DNA from: Cryobacterium roopkundense
Lineage (GTDB): Bacteria > Actinomycetota > Actinomycetes > Actinomycetales > Microbacteriaceae
Direction: 5' to 3'
NCBI RefSeq assembly: GCF_014200405.1
Contig: NZ_JACHBQ010000001.1
Span: 62,001 to 126,000, forward strand
Length of the DNA: 64,000 nucleotides
The translations under genes and the position numbers were made by a program. This document shows positions 1 to 7,866 of the stretch, piece by piece. The notes beneath the pieces are model-generated. The model saw nothing but the letters and a program-made list of their open reading frames with translations. It was not told the DNA's origin and ran no database searches. How positions within the stretch are numbered: the first letter of the stretch is position 1; each line of letters opens with the position of its first letter.

Positions 1-22
1 TCAGCCAGAAAGAAGTAGCGCC

Positions 23-1252
23 ATGCCCGCCACTCTCGCCTACGCCTATAAGGGACGCAACGCCGCAGGAAAGGTCGTGAAGGGACGACTCGATGCCGCC
101 TCGGAGAGCGCCGCCATGACGCGCGTGCGCACGATGGGGCTCGCGCCGATCTCTGTTGACGAGGTGGCTGTCGGTACCGGGCTGAGTCGTGAGATCAGCA
201 TTCCGGGCTTCACGAAGCATCCGGGGCTCAAAGACCTTGCCGTGATGAGCCGTCAGATGGCCACCATGACCTCGGCCGGGCTCTCCCTGCTGCGTACCCT
301 CAACATCCTCTCGTCGCAGACAGAGAACAAGGAACTCGCCAAGATTCTCACGAGTGTGCGCAACGACGTGGAGACGGGCGTCTCCCTGTCCGAGGCCATG
401 GTGAAACACTCCAACGTGTTTCCGCCCATCATGATCAACCTCATCAAGGCCGGGGAGACGGGCGGTTTTCTCGAGAATTCGCTCAACTCGGTGGCCGGCA
501 ACTTCGAGTCGGAGGGAAAGCTGCGCGACACCATCAAGTCCGCCATGGCCTACCCCACCATCGTGCTCATCATGGCCGTGGTGGCGGTCATCGGCATGCT
601 CACCTTCATCGTGCCCGTCTTCGAGAAGATGTTCGCCGGCTTCGGCGGCCAGCTTCCCCTTCCCACCATGATCCTCGTCGTGCTCTCCAAGGTCATGGTG
701 TGGCTGCTGCCCGTGCTGGTCGTGCTGGGCATCGCCTTCTCGGTGTGGTGGCGCAAGAACAAGAACACCGAGGCCGTGCGCAAGATCATCGACCCGATCA
801 AGCTCAAGGTGCCCGTCTTCGGGCCGCTCATGACCAAGCTCGCGATCGCACGGTTCAGCCGAAACTTCTCCACCATGATCGGCGCCGGTGTGCCCATCCT
901 GCAGTCGCTCAACATCGTGGGGGAGACCTCCGGCAACTGGGTGGTGGAATCCGCGCTGCGCAAGGTGCAGGAGTCAGTGCGGCAGGGCATGTCCATCGCC
1001 GGGCCGCTGTCGCTCGAACCCGTGTTTCCGCCCATGGTCGTGCAGATGATCGCCGTCGGCGAAGACGCCGGAGCGCTGCAGACCATGCTCGGCAAGATCG
1101 CTGACTTCTACGACCAGGAGGTGCAATCCACGGCCGAACAGCTGACTGCCTTGATCGAGCCGCTCATGATCGCGTTCATCGGAGTCGTCATCGGCGGCAT
1201 GATCGTGGCGTTGTATATGCCCATGTTCTCGATCTTCGAGTACATCAAATAA
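23..1252 (+). CDS. pilC: Type IV pilus inner-membrane platform protein PilC
   Basis: This 409-residue protein has the GspF/PilC architecture: two related cytoplasmic T2SSF domains (about residues 75-198 and 278-400), each followed by hydrophobic helices near 178-200, 217-240 and 380-402. PilC is the membrane platform on which the PilB and PilT ATPases act to extrude and retract pilin. It is the only platform gene in the window, although two sets of pilins and alignment proteins follow. The ATPase genes are probably just upstream: bases 1-18 read as an open frame ending in SARKK and a stop, and AGAAAG before the ATG can act as ribosome binding site. Length and order are normal for an actinobacterial type IVa-like pilus locus. 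Confidence 0.93.
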   Translation: MPATLAYAYKGRNAAGKVVKGRLDAASESAAMTRVRTMGLAPISVDEVAVGTGLSREISIPGFTKHPGLKDLAVMSRQMATMTSAGLSLLRTLNILSSQTENKELAKILTSVRNDVETGVSLSEAMVKHSNVFPPIMINLIKAGETGGFLENSLNSVAGNFESEGKLRDTIKSAMAYPTIVLIMAVVAVIGMLTFIVPVFEKMFAGFGGQLPLPTMILVVLSKVMVWLLPVLVVLGIAFSVWWRKNKNTEAVRKIIDPIKLKVPVFGPLMTKLAIARFSRNFSTMIGAGVPILQSLNIVGETSGNWVVESALRKVQESVRQGMSIAGPLSLEPVFPPMVVQMIAVGEDAGALQTMLGKIADFYDQEVQSTAEQLTALIEPLMIAFIGVVIGGMIVALYMPMFSIFEYIK

Positions 1253-1311
1253 GAACATTCCCCAAACTGGGTCTTGAATAGTCAGGTTTTGTACATTTTG
1301 TGGTGATACAC

Positions 1312-1325
1312 CCCCTATGCTGGGG
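1312..1325 (+). promoter_or_regulatory. Candidate -10 region of first pilin promoter
   Basis: TATGCT (1316-1321) lies 52 nt before the first pilin ATG; an identical hexamer lies 52 nt before the second pilin ATG. Here it is flanked by CCCC and GGGG, forming a dyad over the -10 box. No convincing -35 box is visible. Confidence 0.4.
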
Positions 1326-1373
1326 CCATACGAGCGAATGTCCTGCTCACAGGCACCCACAGAAGGAACCCCC

Positions 1374-1781
1374 ATGATCAGCAGACTGACCGCTCCGCTC
1401 GCCCGCAAGCGCGCCGCCCTGAACAAAGAAGACAAGGGGTTCACGCTCATCGAGCTGCTAGTGGTGGTCATCATCATTGGCATCCTCGCGGCCATCGCCA
1501 TCCCGATCTTCCTCAGCCAGCAGAACCAGGCCAAGGATGCGGGAGCCCAATCAGACCTAGGAAATGCCAAGGTCGCCTACGTAAGTTACTTGGTGGACTC
1601 CCCGTCGGGTACGAGTGTTGAGACGGCGGTCGCCCTCACCCCCTTCGGCTTTGCAGCCAGCTCCGGCGTTACCATCGCTGTCAAGACCGGAGGCACGGCA
1701 TTTTGCATCGACGGCCAGAGCACGACCCTCAAGAAGTTCAAGGTCACCAATTCCGGCGGAGTTGTTCCGGGCAACTGCTAG
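1374..1781 (+). CDS. Major type IV pilin, module 1
   Basis: This 135-residue prepilin has a charged 22-residue leader ending in Gly22, then mature FTLIEL with Glu at +5 and a long hydrophobic alpha-1 segment. PilD would cut after Gly22 and methylate Phe23. Two C-terminal cysteines (FCIDG and the final GNC) can form the usual pilin disulfide. The ATG at 1374 is chosen because AGAAGGAA lies just upstream and the leader then matches the second pilin at 6924; an upstream ATG at 1317 lacks such a site. The N-terminal half is almost identical to the second pilin, while the C-terminal half differs, as expected for an exposed surface. It is the first gene of module 1. Confidence 0.93.
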   Translation: MISRLTAPLARKRAALNKEDKGFTLIELLVVVIIIGILAAIAIPIFLSQQNQAKDAGAQSDLGNAKVAYVSYLVDSPSGTSVETAVALTPFGFAASSGVTIAVKTGGTAFCIDGQSTTLKKFKVTNSGGVVPGNC

Positions 1782-1827
1782 GTAGCCGGGCCGGTCGCGC
1801 TGCTGGGCCCGTAGTGGAATCTGTTTT

Positions 1828-1857
1828 GGTGGGGTGTCGCTCTGGCGACACTCCACC
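1828..1857 (+). terminator. Intercistronic hairpin after pilin 1
   Basis: GGTGGGGTGTCGC and GCGACACTCCACC pair around a TCTG loop (13 bp with one G-T). There is no long U-tract, so it may be a partial terminator or an mRNA 3' stabiliser that raises pilin above the minor pilins. A homologous hairpin follows the second pilin. Confidence 0.6.
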
Positions 1858-1905
1858 GCTGAGTCTCCGATACGATAACGACTGGATCCCGAGGAAGACT
1901 GACTC

Positions 1906-2331
1906 ATGAACGTTCTTCCTGAGAACGCAGCGCGACGTGCAGAAGTCGGGTTCGGCCTCATCGAGGTTGCCGTTTCAATGTTTCTGCTCGGTCTCCTCGC
2001 CGTGGCATTCCTGCCATTCCTGGTGCAGGGAATTCAACAGTCGTCGGCCAACGGAACGCTCGCTACCGCGACCCAGCTGGTGAACCGGGAGATCGAGAAC
2101 GCGCGCGCACAGGCGACCTGCACGAACCTGTCCACGAGCCTGAGCCCCGCACTGGTCCCCGTGGGCGAGGCAGAGGGAGTAGACCTTCACGTCACCCGCA
2201 CAGGTGGCACCTGTCCGGCGGCGGCAGCGGCATACCCGACAACTGTACTCGTGGAGGTAAAGGTGGAGCGTGCAGACACCGGGGCCGAGTTGGCTCGCGC
2301 CACAACCCTGATTTTCGTTGAGGCGAAATAG
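1906..2331 (+). CDS. Minor pilin, PilV/GspI-like, module 1
   Basis: This 141-residue protein has a class III prepilin signal: a 15-residue leader ending in Gly15, then FGLIEV with Glu at +5, and a hydrophobic helix to about residue 40. Two cysteines (ATC and GTC) may pair in the globular part. Size, motif and position between the major pilin and a PilW-like gene fit the PilV/GspI group of minor pilins that prime fibre assembly. The ATG follows GAGGAAG. The paralogue at 7449 has the same leader length and matches along most of its length. Assignment to PilV rather than another minor pilin rests on order and similarity of the N-terminus only. Confidence 0.82.
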   Translation: MNVLPENAARRAEVGFGLIEVAVSMFLLGLLAVAFLPFLVQGIQQSSANGTLATATQLVNREIENARAQATCTNLSTSLSPALVPVGEAEGVDLHVTRTGGTCPAAAAAYPTTVLVEVKVERADTGAELARATTLIFVEAK

Positions 2332-2333
2332 AC

Positions 2334-2900
2334 ATGCTCACCCGGCGTCACAAGGAATCTGAACACGGCTACACGCTCGTGGAACTCATCGTGTACAGCA
2401 GCCTGCTAATAGTCGTCGTGTCTGTCGTCGCGGGGTTATTCATCAGCGGCCTCACCACGACGAACCGTGTTCAGGCCATGACGGCTGCAACAACGTCGGG
2501 ACAAGTCGTGGTGGACTCCGTCGAAACGAACGTGCGCAACGCTAGCGGATTCCGCTTGACGACTCCATCGGGTTCGGATCAACTCCTGGTTGCCCGCACC
2601 GCGAAACGGGATGAAGCCCTGTCCTGGCAGTGCGTGGCCTGGTACTACTCGGCCGCCGGCAACGGCAGCATCCGTTTCAAACAGTCCCCGTGGGAAATTC
2701 TGACGCCGACGCCTGCAGAACTCCTCACCTGGACTCTGGTTCAGCGGGGAATCAAGCCCGTGCCGGGAACACCCATCTTTTCCTCAACTGGACAACAGGT
2801 GACCATGAAATTCAACAGCCTCGTCGGTGTGCACCCGCCTGTCATGATCTCAAGTTCTGCCACCAGTCGGGCCGGAGCACCGGGCAGCCCCATATGTTAG
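2334..2900 (+). CDS. Minor pilin, PilW/GspJ-like, module 1
   Basis: The 188-residue product has a 12-residue leader ending in Gly12, then YTLVEL with Glu at +5 and a hydrophobic helix. The body is larger than the PilV-like protein, as in PilW and GspJ. It starts 2 nt after the preceding stop and its own stop overlaps the next ATG, so the three minor pilins are probably translationally coupled. The paralogue at 7867 has the same leader length and matches closely. The likely role is in the minor-pilin priming or tip complex. Confidence 0.82.
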   Translation: MLTRRHKESEHGYTLVELIVYSSLLIVVVSVVAGLFISGLTTTNRVQAMTAATTSGQVVVDSVETNVRNASGFRLTTPSGSDQLLVARTAKRDEALSWQCVAWYYSAAGNGSIRFKQSPWEILTPTPAELLTWTLVQRGIKPVPGTPIFSSTGQQVTMKFNSLVGVHPPVMISSSATSRAGAPGSPIC

Positions 2901-4378
2901 CGCGCAGTATCGCCGCGCTGCGTTCACGCCCGGACCGCGGGGCCGCCCTCGCCTCCGTGCTCGGCCTGATGGTTCTGGGGCTGATCTTTGCCTCGCTGAT
3001 CACGGCATCCGTCGTGGGAGCCTACGGAGTAACTTCCGCAACCCGGTCGGGGGTGCAGTCCGGAGCCGCAGCTGATGCCGGCATTGCCGCCGTCCGCGCG
3101 TCGTTGTACCAAATCGAAGGATGCAAATCTCCGGAGGACACAGGTGCTTACTCTGCGGCGGGATCGCAGACATCGCCGAAGTACGACGCACAAGTCTGGT
3201 TCACATTAGGTGAGTTGAGCGCCGTCGGAAACGAGTGGTTTGAGGGGTGCCCGCTAGCCCTGGCGACCTACGTGAAAATCGTTTCGACGGGATACGCGCA
3301 ACAGACGGGAGTCAACGGTGCCGCTGTGGGCGATCAAACCACAATCGAAGCCGTCTTGAAGTACGGGAATGACGCGGCGGGAGTGGCTCTCTATCTCTAT
3401 AAGGGCGGCACCGTTGAGGCGAACTCTGAGTTCATCATGACGGGTTCCCCCGGTGCCGGGATCATGGTGAAAGACGGCGATTTCACGTGCGCCAAGAACA
3501 ATTCCGAGATCATCGGGAACGTCGTTGTTACGGGAAATTTGACACTAGCGTCCACTGGACAAGCCTGCTCCATCAAGGGGGACGTGTGGGTATCCCAACT
3601 GGCCACTCTTGGTCAGGGGAAGGTCGAGGGCAACCTGAGCTCGGGTGCTGTGAGCCCCACACTGACATCCGGCATGGTCGGTCCCAATCCGCCCGGAACG
3701 ACGGTGGGTGGCACTTACACGCAGCCCGCCGTTATGCCCGCCGTGCCGCCGTGGACTGAGATAGGCCCGCTGTTCACGCGCTGGAAGAACAAAAACGGTA
3801 CACCCTATGAGGTGAAGACGCAGTGCAACCTGACTGACCGCACACCGGGCGGTAGTACCTCCCTGGGCGGGACTGCCGTGGGCATGCCGGTCATCATCAA
3901 CGCATTGGGCTGCGTCTCGGGTCCAACCGTGTCCAGCAACACCACGGTCAGGCTCACGAGTGATGTCGTCATCTATGCGAACACATTTGATTTCTCGGCG
4001 GTGAACCAGCTGAATTTCTCGTCGTCGTCGACTGCGTCACACAGGATCTGGTTCATCACACCTGACCTCAACCCCAGCGATCTGAGACCGAGCTGCAACA
4101 GGGCTTTGCAGGGAGATTTCGCAGTGAAGGTTGGCTTTACCATCGCAGATCGCATCGAGGCTCTGCTCTACACGCCGTGCGCCTTCATTTCGACCAATAA
4201 TTTCAGCTGGCGCGGGCAAATCATTGCTGGAGAGCCGAGTGCTGTCAAGAACAACCCCGTCTTTGCCTTCGCGCCGGTGGGAATCCCGGGCGTAAACCTG
4301 ACAACGGGCAGCGCGACATCCGTTCTCCCGATTCCCCAGCCGGGCTCGGTCGTATCTAACCGCGAAGTTTCCTACTGA
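2894..4378 (+). CDS. Large PilX/GspK-like pilus protein with solenoid-like domain, module 1
   Basis: The 494-residue product starts at an ATG overlapping the preceding stop. Its N-terminus (RGAALASVLGLMVLG) resembles PilX/GspK, which also lack Glu at +5; cleavage after Gly16 is plausible. The ectodomain is very large for a minor pilin. Around residues 165-270 are short repeated strands such as NVVVTGNLTL and IKGDVWVS, resembling beta-solenoid or bactofilin-like polymer-forming repeats. A later segment contains VVIYANTFDFS and IWFITPDL, with several cysteines throughout. In GspK the fifth residue is absent because the protein caps the fibre, so I infer a tip-located protein, possibly an adhesin. 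Its paralogue is at 8427. Function beyond the pilus link is unknown. Confidence 0.75.
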   Translation: MLARSIAALRSRPDRGAALASVLGLMVLGLIFASLITASVVGAYGVTSATRSGVQSGAAADAGIAAVRASLYQIEGCKSPEDTGAYSAAGSQTSPKYDAQVWFTLGELSAVGNEWFEGCPLALATYVKIVSTGYAQQTGVNGAAVGDQTTIEAVLKYGNDAAGVALYLYKGGTVEANSEFIMTGSPGAGIMVKDGDFTCAKNNSEIIGNVVVTGNLTLASTGQACSIKGDVWVSQLATLGQGKVEGNLSSGAVSPTLTSGMVGPNPPGTTVGGTYTQPAVMPAVPPWTEIGPLFTRWKNKNGTPYEVKTQCNLTDRTPGGSTSLGGTAVGMPVIINALGCVSGPTVSSNTTVRLTSDVVIYANTFDFSAVNQLNFSSSSTASHRIWFITPDLNPSDLRPSCNRALQGDFAVKVGFTIADRIEALLYTPCAFISTNNFSWRGQIIAGEPSAVKNNPVFAFAPVGIPGVNLTTGSATSVLPIPQPGSVVSNREVSY

Positions 4379-4397
4379 TGACTACAGGAGTACAGCA

Positions 4398-5441
4398 ATG
4401 ACGGATAGCGTCGTCGGGATCGACATCGGCACGTCGGGTCTGCGCGGCGTGGAGGTGCGGGATGCCGGCAAGGCCCGTCCCACGGTAGTTCGCTATCACG
4501 AGATTCCGCTGCCGGAGGGAGCCGTCAATCGTGGAGAGGTGGCCGAACCCAACACGGTTGCGGCCGCGCTCAAAGCGCTCTGGTCGGCGGGCGGGTTCAA
4601 GAGCAAGAACGTGGTGCTCGGCGTCGGTAACCATCGCGCCCTCGCCCGGGACCTGGCCGTACCCAAGATGCCGATGAAACGCATCCGTGAAACCCTGCCT
4701 TTTCTCGTCGCCGACATGCTGCCCGTGCCCGTCGCGGAGGCACTGCTCGATTTCTATCCAATCAACGAGAGCGACGGGGAGAACGGGCCGGAGATCAACG
4801 GCTTGCTGGTCGTGGCCGTGAAAGAGGCCGTGCAGGGCAATATTGCCGCTGTGCAGTTGGCTGGCCTCACGGCCGTCGAGGTCGATCTCATTCCCTTCGC
4901 CGTGAGCCGGGCGGTGTGCCGCGGCACGAGTTTTGAGGGGGCGGTCGCCCTCATTGATGTGGGTCAGGCCACGACGAGCGTAGTGATTACCCTCGCTGGT
5001 GTTCCGCAGTTTGTGCGTCTCATCCCGGCCGGTGGGGGAGACCTCACCCAGGCGCTCATGCTGGGACTGTCCATCGACGCTCCCACGGCCGAGGCCCTGA
5101 AACTCGACAACGTTCTGACAGAACCCGCGATCGGCCAGACGGCCGAGGCTGCCATCATCATCGAGGCCACGGGCGACCTGCTCAACAGTCTGCGCAATAC
5201 GGTCAACTACTTTTCGAACACTCGGCAACATATCCCGGTGACCGGCATCGTGCTCTCGGGTGGCGGAGCCAAACTGACCGGCTTTGCTGAGGCGCTGGGT
5301 GCGCTCACTCGACTGCCCATTCTGACGGCCGATCCCTTCGCCTCGGTCGCCCCCGGTAAGGGCGTTGATGGTGCCGCCCTACGCGCCACAGACGGCGCAT
5401 TCACCGTGGCGCTCGGCCTCGCGCTGGGGAGTGTGGCATGA
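4398..5441 (+). CDS. pilM: Type IV pilus actin-like ATPase PilM, module 1
   Basis: This 347-residue protein begins VVGIDIGTSGLRGVEV, the phosphate-1 loop of the actin/FtsA fold. It also has LIDVGQATTSVVI (phosphate 2) and IVLSGGGAKLTGF (adenosine motif). PilM is cytoplasmic, binds the N-terminus of PilN and links the alignment subcomplex to the platform. AGGAG precedes the ATG, and the stop overlaps the pilN start (ATGA). The paralogue at 9874 has exactly the same length. The two proteins agree nearly throughout except around residues 230-255, while their codons differ at many third positions. Confidence 0.93.
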   Translation: MTDSVVGIDIGTSGLRGVEVRDAGKARPTVVRYHEIPLPEGAVNRGEVAEPNTVAAALKALWSAGGFKSKNVVLGVGNHRALARDLAVPKMPMKRIRETLPFLVADMLPVPVAEALLDFYPINESDGENGPEINGLLVVAVKEAVQGNIAAVQLAGLTAVEVDLIPFAVSRAVCRGTSFEGAVALIDVGQATTSVVITLAGVPQFVRLIPAGGGDLTQALMLGLSIDAPTAEALKLDNVLTEPAIGQTAEAAIIIEATGDLLNSLRNTVNYFSNTRQHIPVTGIVLSGGGAKLTGFAEALGALTRLPILTADPFASVAPGKGVDGAALRATDGAFTVALGLALGSVA

Positions 5442-6103
5442 GCACCAGGAACACACCAGACGTCCTCATGCTGGGTGCAGAACCCCGCATGGACCTGCTG
5501 CCGCCCGAGGTGCGTTCGGCTAAAAGAGTCAGGGCGACCAGACGACGTCTTGGCGGAGCACTGGTGGCTGTTCTGGTTCTTGTCGGGGCGGGGGTCGGCG
5601 CCTCTACCTGGTACGCCATTCAGGGTCAGGCTGAACTGACCGCCGCGCAGGATCTCACGACTGAGTTGCTCACGAGTCAGTCGAAGTATTCCGAGGTGCA
5701 GCGGGTGCAGGCGGCCCTGGACACGACGGTGGCCGCCCGGCAGTTTGGTGCGTCGACCGAGATCGACTGGAAGGCGTATATCGCCCAGGTGCGGGCGTTG
5801 GTGCCGAGCACGGTGACCGTGGACACCCTGTCGGTCGATTCCGCGTCGCCTTTGGTGCCGTACGAGCAGGCGACGACGCCGTTACTGAACCCCCGGGTGG
5901 CGACGATCAGAATTGTGTTCACGAGTCCGGATGCGACGAGTGTGCCGGAGTGGCTTGACAGCATGTCGACCTTGCCCGGTTACGCGGATTCCCGGCCGGC
6001 GGCTATCACCCGAACTGACCTCGGCACCTACACGGTGGATTTCGTGCTGCACGTGAATGAGGGCGCGTTCTCGGAGCGCTTCGCCACCCCGGAAGGACAG
6101 TAA
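5438..6103 (+). CDS. pilN: Type IV pilus alignment protein PilN, module 1
   Basis: The 221-residue product has a short cytoplasmic N-terminus containing LGAEPRMDLLPPEVR, equivalent to the conserved PilM-binding motif. One transmembrane helix follows (about residues 37-60), then a coiled-coil-prone stretch and a ferredoxin-like C-terminal domain. PilN pairs with PilO in the membrane. The start overlaps pilM by 4 nt. The paralogue at 10914 is also 221 residues and is closely similar. Confidence 0.9.
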   Translation: MSTRNTPDVLMLGAEPRMDLLPPEVRSAKRVRATRRRLGGALVAVLVLVGAGVGASTWYAIQGQAELTAAQDLTTELLTSQSKYSEVQRVQAALDTTVAARQFGASTEIDWKAYIAQVRALVPSTVTVDTLSVDSASPLVPYEQATTPLLNPRVATIRIVFTSPDATSVPEWLDSMSTLPGYADSRPAAITRTDLGTYTVDFVLHVNEGAFSERFATPEGQ

Positions 6104-6105
6104 TC

Positions 6106-6792
6106 GTGGACAAGAACAGGCTCTGGGTGATTGGCGCGGTGCTGGTTATCGGCGCGGTAGTGGTGCTCGGGTGGGGGCTGGGGATTTCGCCGAAGCTGAC
6201 CGAGCTGCGCGCGTATGAGGCGGAGCGGGACACCACGATGGCCCAGAATGCGGTGTATGAGGCACAGATCGTGGCCCTGAAGGCGCAGTTCGAAGACATA
6301 GACGCGCTCAGAGATGACCTCTCCGACGTTCAGCTGGCCGTGCCGGGCGCCGCAGAGATTCCGGGATTGGTTACGCAGCTCACTGCGATTGCGGCGACCA
6401 GTCAGGTGGTGGTATCGGCCTTCACCCCGAACGACGCGCAGGCCTACGACCCGGCACTTCTCGCCGTCACCGCGCCCGTGGAACCGTCCACAACAGTTCC
6501 CGCGCCGACCACGGGTGCCGGTGCGGTTGCGGTTGCGGATGCGGTTGCGGTTGCGGAGCCAACCGTGGACCCCCGCATTACCGCGACCAACTTCGTTGCC
6601 ATCCCGATCTCGATCACTGTTGACGGGCCGTACGACAATGTGCTGGACTTTGTGTCAGGCCTTCAGTACGGCCAACGGCTCGTCATGGTCACCGCCGTCT
6701 CCACAACGGTGCCCACTCCGGAGGGCACGGTATCCGGCACCATTACGGCACTGGTCTACGTGCTTCTGGATCCCGATGAGGTGGCCCCGTAA
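6106..6792 (+). CDS. pilO: Type IV pilus alignment protein PilO, module 1
   Basis: The 228-residue protein starts with GTG two bases after the pilN stop. It has one N-terminal transmembrane helix (about residues 5-25), a coiled-coil region (about 35-75), an Ala/Pro/Val-rich linker (about 125-155) and a C-terminal PilO fold ending LVYVLLDPD. It is expected to form a heterodimer with PilN. The linker is encoded partly by hexanucleotide repeats (6523-6558). The paralogue at 11582 is 241 residues, with most of the extra length in this linker. Confidence 0.9.
   Translation: MDKNRLWVIGAVLVIGAVVVLGWGLGISPKLTELRAYEAERDTTMAQNAVYEAQIVALKAQFEDIDALRDDLSDVQLAVPGAAEIPGLVTQLTAIAATSQVVVSAFTPNDAQAYDPALLAVTAPVEPSTTVPAPTTGAGAVAVADAVAVAEPTVDPRITATNFVAIPISITVDGPYDNVLDFVSGLQYGQRLVMVTAVSTTVPTPEGTVSGTITALVYVLLDPDEVAP
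6523..6558 (+). repeat. Hexanucleotide repeats in pilO linker
   Basis: Six consecutive 6-nt units, four GCGGTT plus GCGGAT and GCGGAG, encode alternating Val-Ala/Asp-Ala residues. Copy-number changes would stay in frame and alter the length of the PilO linker. Confidence 0.8.
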
Positions 6793-6808
6793 CCCCGAAA
6801 TGAAATTG

Positions 6809-6824
6809 CCCCCTGAACTGGGGG
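6809..6824 (+). other. Small inverted repeat between modules 1 and 2
   Basis: CCCCC and GGGGG are separated by 6 nt just after pilO of module 1. Related but shorter or longer C/G dyads follow pilC (1261-1271) and the second pilO (12354-12370), so the module boundaries share this feature. It may be a weak terminator. Confidence 0.4.
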
Positions 6825-6855
6825 TCGAAATTGGAACTTCTTAACTTAATTGTGT

Positions 6856-6887
6856 GCTAGCGACGTATGCTCAGATCAAGCTAGCGA
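6856..6887 (+). promoter_or_regulatory. Candidate promoter and flanking direct repeats of second pilin
   Basis: TATGCT (6866-6871) lies 52 nt before the second pilin ATG, as in module 1. It sits between two copies of GCTAGCGA (6856-6863 and 6880-6887), each containing the palindrome GCTAGC. These copies are absent from the module 1 promoter and could bind a regulator specific to module 2. Confidence 0.4.
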
Positions 6888-6923
6888 AGGCCCTCCTCGC
6901 AAGCACCCAGAGAAGGACCCATC

Positions 6924-7340
6924 ATGATCAAGAGCCTCACCGGACCGCTTGCCCGCAAGCGCGCGGCCCTGAACAAAGAAGACACAGGGTTCACCCTCAT
7001 CGAGCTCCTCGTTGTCGTCATCATCATCGGAATTCTGGCAGCAATCGCCATTCCGATCTTCCTCAGCCAGCAGAACCAGGCCAAGAATTCCGCCGCGCAA
7101 TCCGACCTCGGAAACGCCAAGGTCGCCTACGTGAGTTACCTCGTGGACACGCCGGCCGGCGCGAGCGTCGCCGTGGCGACGGCCCTCACGCCTTACGGTT
7201 TCGCAGCGACCACCGGAGTTACTGTCACCATTAAGACCGGCGGCACTTCCTTCTGCATCGACGCCGTGAGCTCCGCTCCCGCGCCAAATGCGTTCAGCAT
7301 CACTAACGCAGGTGGGGTCGTCAAGGCTGCTTGCCCGTAG
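6924..7340 (+). CDS. Major type IV pilin, module 2
   Basis: The 138-residue prepilin has the same leader layout as the first pilin (cleavage after Gly22, then FTLIEL). The first 75 or so residues are almost the same, while the C-terminal half differs, including VSSAPAPNAFSIT before the final cysteine. AGAAGGACC precedes the ATG. It opens module 2 and is followed by its own hairpin. Having two intact pilins, each with a private set of minor pilins and PilMNO, argues against simple pilin redundancy. Confidence 0.93.
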   Translation: MIKSLTGPLARKRAALNKEDTGFTLIELLVVVIIIGILAAIAIPIFLSQQNQAKNSAAQSDLGNAKVAYVSYLVDTPAGASVAVATALTPYGFAATTGVTVTIKTGGTSFCIDAVSSAPAPNAFSITNAGGVVKAACP

Positions 7341-7366
7341 GCCGTAGGCCGCAGGAAGTCATCGTC

Positions 7367-7394
7367 GTGGGGTGTCGCCGAGGCGGCACCCCAC
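7367..7394 (+). terminator. Intercistronic hairpin after pilin 2
   Basis: GTGGGGTGTCGCC pairs with GGCGGCACCCCAC through a tiny loop. The stem core GTGGGGTGTCGC resembles the hairpin after pilin 1, at the same relative place. Confidence 0.6.
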
Positions 7395-7448
7395 AGGTGA
7401 CTGCAACCGCAAAAAGCTCGCCTGAAGCGGCTCGAGAAAGTGGGTGCC

Positions 7449-7865
7449 ATGACCGTCTCACCTAGTTCGTCGGCCAGGCTGGCAGACGCAGGCTTCGGCC
7501 TCATTGAGATTGCCGTGTCCATGTTTCTGCTTGCCCTCCTCGCCGTGGCGTTCCTGCCATTCCTTGTGCAGGGGGTTAGGCAATCCTCCGCCAACGGAAC
7601 CCTGGCAACCGGTACCCAGCTTGTGAACAAGGAGATGGAGAACGCCCGTGCCCAGACCACGTGCACGGGCCTCACGGCGTCGACGTTCACGGTGCTTGAC
7701 CCGCGTGGCGTCACGCTTCAGGTGGCTCGCACTGTCGGCGGTGCCTGCCCCGCAGCTGCGCTGTCCTATCCGATCACTGTGCCCGTTGCTGTCACGGTGA
7801 CGCGCACCGATACCGGCGCCGTTCTGGCTTCGGCCAAGAGCCTGATTTTCGTGGCGGTGAAATGA
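7449..7865 (+). CDS. Minor pilin, PilV/GspI-like, module 2
   Basis: This 138-residue prepilin-like protein starts at the ATG at 7449, which gives cleavage after Gly15 before FGLIEI, the same spacing as its module 1 paralogue; an in-frame GTG 9 nt upstream is the alternative. The hydrophobic helix SMFLLALLAVAFLPFLVQG is nearly the same as in module 1. Two cysteines are conserved. It sits between the pilin hairpin and the PilW-like gene and probably acts in fibre priming or at the tip. Confidence 0.82.
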   Translation: MTVSPSSSARLADAGFGLIEIAVSMFLLALLAVAFLPFLVQGVRQSSANGTLATGTQLVNKEMENARAQTTCTGLTASTFTVLDPRGVTLQVARTVGGACPAAALSYPITVPVAVTVTRTDTGAVLASAKSLIFVAVK

Positions 7866-7866
7866 G

